Below the pieces are notes generated by a model. That model was not told where the DNA came from and did no database searches. It saw only the letters and a program-made list of their open reading frames with translations. Made by a program: the position numbers and the translations under genes. From the NCBI GenBank assembly GCA_949752735.1, contig OX457042.1, positions 27,162,900 through 27,226,899 of the forward strand: 64,000 bases of DNA, given 5' to 3'. Of the stretch, positions 35,400 through 44,483 are shown in pieces. This stretch comes from Lumbricus terrestris. Its lineage: Eukaryota > Annelida > Clitellata > Crassiclitellata > Lumbricidae. Position 1 is the stretch's first letter. Each line of letters starts with the position of its first letter.

Positions 35400-36330
35400 A
35401 TGAAGGCTCAGCATATACTTTGTGTATTTTGCAACCATTGCTTAGTGTTGAGCCACTAACACTAGCCTCAAGTCACTTCACTATGGTTGAAATCCCAGAG
35501 CGAATCCACATCAAAGTTCTCTCCTTAACCTACAACTCCTTACAAGTTACAATGCACCCAGCCCAGATATCTTCGCGAACTGTTCACCATCCAGCCAATC
35601 AGCTCTATACCCGATCATCGGCCTGTCTTTCTTTCTCGACCGTCGGTCACAAGTCATCTCAAGTTCTCCAACCGAGCCATATCCAACACAGCGCCACACA
35701 TTTGAAATGATCTGTCTCCTGGATTCGGATTTGTTTCCAGTTCCTCCACCATCATCACTGATCACACACCATCACCTTCCTCAGGCTCCTCCATCCATCA
35801 CACCTTGGGTTTTTAATTCTAAAATGAAGTCACGTCTTTTCAAAAACTCTTTCTATGTCTCATCTGATCCTCCACCATCCAATTCCCGGTCCAGACGACA
35901 GTCGCCTCAGTTGCTGTCAGTGGCGGCGCTAGAGGGGGGGCTGGGGGGGCTAAGCCCCCCTACAAGAGGTTCAGCCACCCCTAAAAAAGGGTCATCCGAA
36001 TTTTTTACATTGAAATATCCACGATTTTCGGTCGATGACTAAAAAAAAAGGTCGTCAGAAATTTTGGCGGCGAAAATGGAAAATTTTCGCCGCGGGGCTC
36101 AGCCCCCCGAAACTGAAATCCTGGCGCCGCCACTGGTTGCTGTCCCGCCCCTCTGATCCTTTGGTAACTCGACCCGGACCACCTTCGGACTACACTTACG
36201 GACAACTCTTTTGACTCGACGCAGTGCTCGTGAATAAGCTGGTGCCCCGCGTTTGGCTTTTGAGTAGCGCTTTAGAAGTTTGGAGATGACGGTTACGATT
36301 GATTGCGATTACTAAGAGAGGGATGGGTTT
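35400..36330 (+). pseudogene. LINE C-terminal fragment interrupted by a MITE
   Basis: The frame from about 35480 reads ERIHIKVLSLTYNSLQVTMH and continues with TRSSACLSFSTVGHKSS. This resembles the R-I-x-(F/Y)-K-V-L-x-L-T-Y/F and (T)RSS blocks of a CR1/L2-like ORF2 end. It resumes after the MITE at 36144. The 3' tail (AATAAGCTGGTGCC, TTGGCTTTTGAGTAGCGCTT) is a second LINE tail type, also at 41836-41900 and 46170-46215. Reading frame is broken in several places. Confidence 0.65.
35918..36135. mobile_element. hAT-like MITE, GTGGCGGCGC family, in a LINE
   Basis: Perfect 8-bp duplication GTTGCTGT (35910-35917 and 36136-36143). Ends are CAGTGGCGGCGCTAG and CTGGCGCCGCCACTG. The interior has the core GATGACTAAAAAAAAAGGTC followed by GTCAGAAATTTTGGC. 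Related to 48585-48962. Confidence 0.9.
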
Positions 36331-36764
36331 GGTATCAAAATGTTTTTGAATTTACACGCTGCAATATTAGTATGTTAGACTGTCATTAGAGCGAAAATGC
36401 TCATCATTTCAGTGCTGATAGTCGTGGTTTACGTCTTAAAAGTCTGTTCTCCTATTGTTTAAATCTGTCAAGTTTCCTAACTGTAATGGTATTATTTTAA
36501 GCTGTCATCTCAGCAAAATCTCTCTTAAATCAAGTCTTTCAGCAGTGTGATTTAAGAGTTCAACAAATATCCCCTCCCCAATGGTCAAATTTGATGAATT
36601 TGCACATATTTGCAGTAGTTGCATTTCAGGCTGTCATTTTAACGAAACGGCTCATCAATTTTCAGTGCCGAAAGTCGCGGTTTATGACTTCAAAAGTGAA
36701 CTCTTTAAAATAATAGGGATAAACATACAATGCAATAAAAGCCTAATAACAAAAATTAAAATAT

Positions 36765-36820
36765 TAAATAATATTAATAAATAAATAAGTAATATTACTA
36801 ACAGAATAATAATAATTATT

Positions 36821-36888
<68 letters not shown>
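36765..36888. repeat. ATA/AAT microsatellite
   Basis: Long imperfect trinucleotide run. The 1.1-kb element at 36889 begins at its last TAA. Confidence 0.9.
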
Positions 36889-37096
36889 GGGGTAGTCCAT
36901 AAAGGACGTCCGCAGAAAATGACCAACTTTGAACCCCTCCTTCCTCCTTGTCCGCATTTATCCTCGCCCACCCCCCCACCCCATTTGCACATCCGCACGC
37001 CAAACTCCTTAAATGATTGTTAGATTGATTGTTAGAGCAGCTGATAATGCATCCCTCGGGACGAAATTAGGCTGGCAGGGTATACATGTATGTATG

Positions 37097-37315
37097 TATG
37101 TGCACTTGTTATAGCGCCCCTTCAAGCTCTCTCTCACTACTCAGAGGCGCTTCCGACTGCAGAGCGGACACTGCAGCGAAGTTTCACGCCGAAGCGCTGA
37201 GCAATTGCGAGTGAAGGATTTGCCCAAGGTCCCTACGCGACGACGTCAGGTGGATTCGAACCTCGAACCTTCCGGCTTCAAGGCAACGACGCCACCACTA
37301 CACCACCGCGCCCCA
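37097..37315 (-). mobile_element. Main tRNA-derived SINE, antisense
   Basis: Read on minus: head GGGGCGCGGTGGTGTAGTGG, B box GGTTCGAATCC, body with AAGTCCTTCACTCGCAATTG-like and CGGCGTGAAACTTCG, tail GGAAGCGCCTCTGAGTAG then CTTGAAGGGGCGCTATAAC. ACATGTA flanks both ends (37084-37090, 37315-37321). Full length about 220 bp. Confidence 0.85.
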
Positions 37316-37343
37316 CATGTACATGAATCCAATCTACCTAGTG

Positions 37344-37692
37344 CAGTGGTTCCCAACCTTTTTTGACTTGAGGGCCACTTTTTCTAAGTTGGAGGACATG
37401 AGGGCCACTTTTTCTTAGTTGAAGGACATTAGGGGGCCAAAGGGTTAAAATTGTATTAATTAAAAGCAAATAAAATTATTATAATTGAATCAATTGATTC
37501 AAAATATAATGTTTTATGCTATTTATCTACGTTAAAATAAAATAATTTGTAATAGAAAACAATAAGGTGTTCTATTCTGTCCAAATTGCTAACTTTTTCA
37601 TATATTTTTGATAATTCTTTGGAAGATGAGGGCCATTTTCTGAGGCCTGGCGGGCCACTTTTGGCCCGCGGGCCACGGGTTGGGAACCGCTG
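37344..37692. mobile_element. hAT MITE with CAGTGGTTCCCAACC ends
   Basis: Perfect 8-bp duplication ACCTAGTG (37336-37343, 37693-37700) and terminal repeats CAGTGGTTCCCAACC / GGTTGGGAACCGCTG, which are of the common animal hAT (Charlie-like) type. The interior repeats GAGGGCCACTTTTTCT. Non-coding. Confidence 0.92.
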
Positions 37693-38726
37693 ACCTAGTG
37701 TATGGTACTACACTGGGGCATAACATGAAGAAGAAACATTACGAAAAATCTTTCAACGAGCAAATTATTCCTAAATGTATAGTTTGGGAAGTCTGAAACA
37801 ATAAATATTTATCTGACTGAAGTTGGTGATTAGTGTGTGAACAGGCTTTAAAATGGCACAGATTGTACTGAAATAGGTCTATTTACCAAATTTATATGCG
37901 GACGTCCGCACCTGTTACGACCACCCCTCCCCTCATGTCCTGCATTTGTCCGCATTTGAATGAACCCATTCCCCCTCATTTCGGACGTCCTTTATGGACG
38001 ACACCTAATAGTAAATAATAGCAACAACATATTATTGCAGCAGTAAATCATCACAAACTACAAAGAGACTCAGGTTTTAAGTGGAGCGCCATCTATTGCT
38101 CAGAGTGAAATAATGACCACAAAACGTTCCCAAGTAACCTGTCCTGTAATATAGAATTCTTACATAGAAAGTATACGGAAAAACAACGGCAGCAGCTGCT
38201 GCGTATCTGACATTGATCGATGTAAATAAGTAAGTACTGTCAAACGAGTGACGCAGCTGTATCCAGATTAGGGCTGGTAGAGATAGATTTGAATAGACAG
38301 AAGAACAATTTTCAAGCCGTTTGTATGAATCTCAGAAGATGAGATTTTAAGATTTAATCAAAATCATAAGTTCAAATATTTAGCCGTAAGCATACAACGG
38401 CTTGATTTATTTTGGGGGGGCTTCAGCTTCGTTTGGGGGGGCTTAAGCCCCCCCAAGCCCAACGCTAGTTACGTCACTGGGAGGTGGCGAAATCTTATCG
38501 GTGATGTGACGAACTGGATGAAGCTGCATTTCAGACTGAACTATATATACTTGTAATTCTATAGCACATTAGCGATTGAATTCGTCATGAAAGAAAAACA
38601 CAATTGTTTACGATGTCTGCTTGCTGAGACTTTTGTCTAAAATTTAAATCACAGTCAACTGGCACAGACTTTTGCTACAATTATCAGCATCGATCTGTCA
38701 TTTAATACGCCAGGACCAACTTAATG

Positions 38727-38868
38727 GTATGTATGTATGTATGTATGTATGTATGTATGTATGTATGTATGTATGTATGTATGTATGTATGTATGTATGT
38801 ATGTATGTATGTATGTATGTATGTATGTATGTATGTATGTATGTATATATATATGTATGTATGTATTT
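38727..38868. repeat. TATG microsatellite, left
   Basis: More than 30 TATG/GTAT units. It abuts the 3' end of the antisense LINE at 38869 and reappears on the LINE's other side at 39693. Frames made of Met-Tyr-Val-Cys are artefacts. Confidence 0.95.
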
Positions 38869-39672
38869 TCAATTCAATTCAATTCAATTGGTTTATTGAT
38901 CCACCAAAAACAAACAAAGACAAGCAGACAATTTTTGCTTACAAGATAGTACACACAGTGATTGATTGCGAGTTAACATCTGCGATGATATGGACAGGTG
39001 AGCAACCAATACTGAGTGTGGCAGAACCAATAGGCTACCCGTGGTAACAATAGAATATAAAAAACAGATGCAATATTAATTAATGGCGGTGCTTTTGAAA
39101 GCAAGTGAACAGTAGCAGCGGGATACTTTCCCTCAAAACATATATCAAAACATAATAATAAATAAGCAGGAACATAGGTTAAGTAAGGGCGTTCATTTTA
39201 CATTTTTTAATGTGTATGCACGGATTTGAATTTTAAACTGAGCGAGACTCCTGGATGCACGAATACTTTCCGGTATGTTATTCCATAAAAGAGGACCCTG
39301 ATATTTAATAGAAAACTTTCTAGTGTTCGTTTTTGCAAAGACACTTATGTAGGCTCTATTATTTCTAATGCCTTTAGTGTTCAAGTTAGGTCTAAAATAG
39401 GACGAGAATGCAAGTGGAAGATGGTTGTTATCGTATTTGTACATAAATGTAGCAGTTTGGATGAATTTAATTTGGGATATTTTTAGGAAGTTCAACTGAC
39501 GGTATAGGGGGCTAGTGTGAGCATTAAAGGGAGATTTGGTAATAATTCTTATGGCTTTTTTCTGCAGCACATTTAGTTTTGTAAGGTGTGTGTCATATGT
39601 AGATGTCCAGATGAGATTGCAATAGCTTAAGTATGGGTGTATAAGTGTAAAATATAATGTTTTTAGTACATG
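38869..39672 (-). pseudogene. LINE C-terminal fragment, antisense, between microsatellites
   Basis: On minus: HPYLSYCNLIW, then LQKKAIRIITKSPFNAHTSP, LYRQLNFLKISQIK, then FSIKYQGPLLWNNIPESIRA. These are typical C-terminal motifs of non-LTR reverse transcriptases (LQKKAIRxI, YQGPxLWNxxP). The 3' end has GATCAATAAACCAATTGAAT and AATTGAATTG repeats. It is a different LINE family from the GCGCTATATAA-tail type. Truncated at its 5' end. Confidence 0.85.
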
Positions 39673-39692
39673 AGGTGGAAGGAGATAGGCTA

Positions 39693-39788
39693 TTTATGTA
39701 TGTATGTATGTATGTATGTATGTATGTATGCATGTATGCATGTATGCATGTATGTATGTATGTATGTATGTATGTATGTATGTATTTA
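39693..39788. repeat. TATG microsatellite, right
   Basis: TATG/CATG units directly after the truncated 5' end of the antisense LINE. Together with 38727-38868 they bracket the LINE. Confidence 0.95.
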
Positions 39789-39941
39789 TGTATTAGGGTG
39801 TCCCACGATTGCGATTTTTTTATTGAAACTTTGGATGCAGTCTCTCCAAAGGTTTCCTTATGGTCCTATAATAACACCTGCCAAATTTTATGACATTTTA
39901 TAAATATTTAGAGGTCCCCAAAGCTCATATAATTTGTGAAT

Positions 39942-40190
39942 GGGCGGAGACTTTAGCGGAGAGTTGCGGGGGGACGAAAAGGCGAGTCGAAGATTTTGGG
40001 CGGACGAATGGCTGAGTCGCCAACGAAAACTTTCCATCTTCTTGCCGGCAAAATTTCTGACGACCTTTTTAAAAGTCATCACCTCGTCTCGTTCGTTTCT
40101 TGTTCGCACCACTTGGGGGGGGTGCATGGACCGTCCCACCACTGCATCCATTGAGGGGGTATGTATGTACATACTTCTAAGTCTCCGCCC
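39942..40190. mobile_element. GGGCGGAGAC MITE-like element, copy 2
   Basis: Ends GGGCGGAGACTTT and AAGTCTCCGCCC. Strong similarity to 30613-30968 across GGACGAAAAGGCGAGTCGAA, GCCGGCAAAATTTCTGACGA and CATCACCTCGTCTCGTT. A TATGTATG stretch at 40160-40170 interrupts it. It abuts a GCC-rich block at 40191. Confidence 0.7.
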
Positions 40191-40320
40191 ATGGCGCCGC
40201 CGCCGCCGATTTTTGTTGGCCGGTGCTCCGCCGCCGCCGCCGACCAAAAATGACCGGCGCGCCGCCGCCGACACTCTCGAGTCGGCGCATGGCTCTGCCT
40301 GCGGTGCACGATTTCGGCGC
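40191..40320. repeat. GCC-repeat block
   Basis: CGCCGCCGCCGCC-type sequence with GACCAAAAATGACCGGCG. Open frames on both strands here follow from the GC bias and trinucleotide repeat and do not look like a gene. Confidence 0.7.
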
Positions 40321-41804
40321 CTCTCGCTCTCCATGGCATGCCACTGTGTTATCCAATGCGTAGCAGGGTCTACTGGGCCACCAAAGGACCACCAACATGG
40401 TTAGGCAATACCATGTAGGCTAGATAAATACGTAGGCTACTGAAACCTCTCTTAATTTCCGCGGGGCTGTCAGGCTGAGAGCGCCTTGAGATCTGAATTG
40501 GCTAGTTAGGTTTAGTTAGCTTACTGCGAGAGACACATTCTAAATTCACATGATATATTATGATGTAACCTATAGATCTATTGTAGGACCTAGCTTAAGT
40601 CTAGGATACGATACAAATAAAATTATGTCCTTGATTCTATTCATAGGCCCACATCAGCATGACAAACCGAAGCGAATTAGGCCTACGTCACTACGTGATA
40701 GAAAGGCGAATGAAACAATTGCATGGGTAGTAGACAGAGCCCATAAGACTTTTTAAACTTTCTTGCTTAACCGATGCAAAGTAGGCCTAGGCTACTGGAA
40801 AGCTAAGCAAGTTTATAACGGCGATTTGATGTTCAAGTTCACCGCCTTAGTAACGGTATTAGAGTAGACTATAAGGTCTTTGGCCTTAGTAACGGGTCAT
40901 TCGCCCATCAGTCGCCAGATGGCAGCACTTTGCTTAGGAAGTCGCTTTACGCAACGTAGACTCATCGGTCGAGGTTGATGGCGGAAGTCTTTGGCAGTGA
41001 TGAAAGTCCCGCAGCCGGAAGCCGAGAGATCACGTGCGCATTATCCAATTAGATACGGTGACGTCATAAGTACTGTTAGGAGCACAACAGGTGGTTAACA
41101 GCTTCGTCTAAAATGGGATGATCCCAGTATAGCCAGAAGACCTGATTTTAGCAAAGGAAACGCTAATGCCGGAAGCACACCGATATAACTCGACTTTTAT
41201 GACAAGTAGCTCACCCGATAACTTTGAGATCATATTATAAAACACGCGCTAGCACTAGCGTTTAGACACATAGGCGTATAAATCAGTCTATAGGCCTATA
41301 AAGCCCTGCAAGGCCTACATCCATCCATCAATCCATCCGTGCACCGATGACCGATCCGTCCGTCCGTTGCAGAAAGTCTCATTCTGGGGTTAATTTTTTT
41401 TGCCCCCAAAGCAATTGTTCACAAGACAATTTACAACAGCTTAAGAAACAACAAATGTGAAAAAATGAAAACTGATCAATGTTACAGACAGCGCATGGGA
41501 ACACAGGATACCCCTGAAACGAAAAAAATCCCGCTAGATAGGAGCCCAAGTGCAAGATAATCCCTGCAAGATGCTGGGAGATCAACGACTATATAGTTGC
41601 AATTTGTTTGTGGTCAAAAGTAGAGCCTATGATTTAGCTTTCAATCAGGTCTGAGGGACCTTAGAGCGGTGAACATAGGCCTACTTCGGCCAACCTAAGT
41701 TCTACAGTAGGCCTAAACTTCGTTCAACTACTCGAATGAAACTTCGATTCCCAGCCAACATTTCACAAGATCAAGCCTTTGTCTGATTAAAACTGACTGG
41801 TTCT

Positions 41805-41935
41805 TGTTCGTTCGTTCTTTTCTGCTCGTCATGAGCGCTCGTGAATAAGCTAGTGCCGTGCGCTTGGCTTTCGATTGGCGCTTTATAAAGTTGCAGAATA
41901 CGATTGCGATTAGATTGCGTTTCGTATGTTGTACA
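41805..41935 (+). mobile_element. LINE 3' tail, second tail type
   Basis: GCTCGTGAATAAGCTAGTGC, then TTGGCTTTCGATTGGCGCTT and a GATTGCGATT/AGATTGCG end. Matches 36222-36310 and 46170-46215. The inverse of GCTCGTGAATAAGCTGGT also appears at 29796-29815. Confidence 0.65.
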
Positions 41936-41937
41936 CA

Positions 41938-42090
41938 GTGCTTATAAAGTGTAGAAAAAGAATTGCCTGTCTGAACGCCCCTTAATTCTTTTCCATGGCT
42001 GTGCTGGCTTAAAAAGTGGAAGGACGGTGTGCACACTAGAAAATAAGTGCATGGATGCCGTCCATGACCGTCCAGTCACACTCTAAGGCC
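41938..42090. repeat. GTGC(A/C)TGGACG dispersed repeat, copy 2
   Basis: Shares AGTGTAGAAAAAGAA(T/G)TGC with copy 1 (1262), and GAACGCCCCTTA-type, GGACGGTGT and CCGTCCATGACCGTCCAG blocks with copies 1 and 3. Confidence 0.7.
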
Positions 42091-42192
42091 TGGTTCACTT
42101 TTACACGAATAGCTATGTTCGTCTTCTATAGCTATATATAGGCCTATATGCTATGTTGTCATCATTTTGCGGTTCGCTGTCTTGCACACTCA

Positions 42193-42600
42193 GGGTGGGA
42201 ATTGCCGGGAGTCGTGGGTTTCTACCCCCCATTATTATTTTGGCTTTATAGTTACCATGTATGGATGGTATCATTTCCCGGGCTTAGCCCCCCCCAAGAA
42301 GGGGCAGACTCATAAATTTTTCGGCGAGATTTTAACCCGACGACTAAAAAGGTCATCACCTTTTTTTGGCCTAGAAAATATTTTTCGACGCCGCTCGTTC
42401 TGGACCGACAAAGTCCAAGTTCTTTTTTTTAGCCCCCCCCCAGAACGGAAGCCAAACTCCGCCCATGGTTACATGCAAGTCTTCTGTGCTAACTCCAACT
42501 CCACGCGGTTATTGTCTGAAAAAGTAGGCTACATAATTATGCAACCCCCTCCTCCGAAAATTTGACGGCTTCTGTTCACACTGCCGGAAGAAAAATAAAA
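42193..42600. repeat. Composite of MITE fragments
   Basis: Starts CAGGGTGGGAATTGCCGGGA, like the end of the GAGAATTGT family. It continues with G-rich/C-rich stretches around the core ACGACTAAAAAGGTCATCAC (near 42338). Neither boundary is clear. A similar core fragment (AGACTAAAAAAACATAGTC) sits at 42667. Confidence 0.5.
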
Positions 42601-42999
42601 ATTCATCAGATTTTAAGTATAGAAGTATAGATCTATGGGCATTTTTCTAGAAAATGTAGACGAAAAGACTAAAAAAACATAGTCTGAAATTTTGCGGGCA
42701 AAGGGTGTCGTCGGCGACTGGCGAGTCAGCCAAAAACAACCGTTTTCCACCTCCCGCTCCGAAATCTGAATCCCCCACCCCACCCCAAGCACAGGAACTA
42801 GATGAAACACTGCTGCATATATATGCTGCGGCCCAGAAGTAGGTCCTCCAATGTTAAAATGCTTTCGAAATGCCTCAATGCGGCGACTTGCATCGAGTGA
42901 CGCTATCTGCATGCATATGATTATAATAATGTGCTGAAAATATCCTTTATACGAAACGACCCGACATGGTAGCAAACGTCAGCGCTAATTTCCATGCTA

Positions 43000-44450
43000 T
43001 ATAAAGACTGAATGTCTGGTGACTTAGGTATACCGTAGGTCGACAACACGAGTGACCAGCGTACGACAGCCTACAGACTGCGAAACTGAAAAGAACTATA
43101 GGCTAGGCTATAATTATAGTCTCTGAGAAAGATTCTGGTAAACTAAGAATTGAGACAACGCTAATTTGTCTTCCAGCATTCAAGTGTCGTGCCTACAAGA
43201 GAAGTTCGACCAGTTCGGTAAGTTACTATATCAATTGAATAAACAAATAACCTGCCAGATAGAATTAATGATCTAATTTTCATCCGCTTATGGAGCAACG
43301 AAAACGTATCTTTGAAAACTTTTACTAACATAGGCTGAATGTATCGCCAACTTAGACCTAAAGGACTGCAGTTACTGTAGGCTAGTATTCTGTTGCATAT
43401 ATATTTCATCTTTCAACACATTTCAGAAAGCCAAACGTAATACGTACCGGAACTCAAAGTTTTGGAGATGTCTGTGTCAAAACTGTGAAAAATTGATTAT
43501 GCAGTTATGCTGATACCGTCTGACTTCCCGCTCGCATAATAGGCCTATAGGCTGTGTGGTAATTGCTGTGTAGTAGGTCATATCAGGCTATCACCTTATC
43601 TTATTCCGCATCTATATGTGCCACATTAACCTACGTTGTTTGACCTTATCTTAACGGACAGCGCTTTATCGTAACTCATGCAGAACTCATGAGCATTTTA
43701 ATTACACACAAAGCGTGCAGTTAAAATTGTTGAGTCTACATTTGTCTGTGTAGGCCTATATAGTGTAGACCTAGAGTACGCGTGTGGTATGAATTTTTGA
43801 TATATTGGCTCAAGTCGACTACTAACGATTTCATTCTGATAGCCTTTCACTTTCCTGAAGTTTCTAGGATACCAATTCTAAAAGCAGGGTGGGGTGGGGA
43901 GAGGGATTCAACAGTTTGACAGTTTGAGGACGAGTGTTCAGTTGGCCAAGACCGTTACGAGGATTTTGTTTCGGGATGGGGATTTGGGGTGATCACTCAG
44001 CTGAAACAATTATTCAGAACTTCAGCATCTGCCACATGTTCATCATCATGATTAGATCATCATCATGATTAGATCATCGTCGTGATCTAAACCATTATAA
44101 CATTTTACATAGAAATAAACATTTCACATAGAATGGAACATTTCACGTAGAAATAAGAGTCTCGAAACGAAATCTCCTTGGTTCTTAAATCGTGTGCTAT
44201 ACTAAACGCATTATTTCACTTTTACATTATTTCATTTGTGGGGGGGAGTGTTCAAACATCCAGAACACCCCCTAGCGACGGCCTTGCATTTGGCATTTCC
44301 GATTTTAGGCACTGAATTACCCAATCGCTTTCGGCTGAAGGCTAGACTACCGTGTTTTGCATCACAGTGCCGTATACACGTATGGCCTACCTTGCCCGAA
44401 TTTACATTGGTCTGAAAGAATCTGATGTAGCCTAACAATTGTGTACTGCA
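43000..44450. other. No gene recognised
   Basis: Contains several TAGGCCTA palindromes, a short GATTAGATCATCATCAT repeat (44035-44085) and three diverged ACATTT(T/C)ACATAGAA units (44098-44150). A TGCAG at 44447-44451 could be a splice acceptor for the 5' UTR of the next gene. Confidence 0.4.
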
Positions 44451-44483
44451 GATTTTGTTGTTGGACTGTCACAGTAGACGAAA

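Larger units (their letters stand above)
36889..38005. mobile_element. TAA-flanked DNA element, GTCCATAAAGGACGTCCG ends
   Basis: Terminal inverted repeats: left GGGGTAGTCCATAAAGGACG, right (inverse) GGTGTCGTCCATAAAGGACG, both continuing to TCCG. TAA flanks both ends (36886-36888, 38006-38008), as for PIF/Harbinger-type elements. It has no transposase and hosts the SINE at 37097 and the MITE at 37344, about 570 bp of later insertions. Confidence 0.75.
34857..38479. mobile_element. 3.6-kb hAT-like element hosting nested insertions
   Basis: Flanked by a perfect 8-bp duplication GGAGGTGG (34849-34856 and 38480-38487). Ends are CAGGGACGTAACTAG and CTAGTTACGTCACTG, each followed inwards by a G-run and GGGGCTTAAGCCCC. 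No intact hAT transposase frame is visible, so it is non-autonomous or decayed. Inside lie a LINE fragment, a second MITE within that LINE, an ATA microsatellite, a 1.1-kb TAA-flanked element, and a SINE and another hAT MITE within that. Confidence 0.85.

Noticed and set aside
38672..39047. Met-Tyr-Val-Cys repeat frames here and at 39657-39903
   Set aside because: Translation of the TATG microsatellite in three overlapping frames.
39888..40404. 150-codon frames on both strands
   Set aside because: They arise from the GGGCGGAGAC element plus the GCC-repeat block; similar non-coding copies occur at 30.6 kb.
42167..42565. 132-codon frame on plus
   Set aside because: Runs through MITE fragments, including the GACTAAAAAGGTCATC core; no coding evidence.
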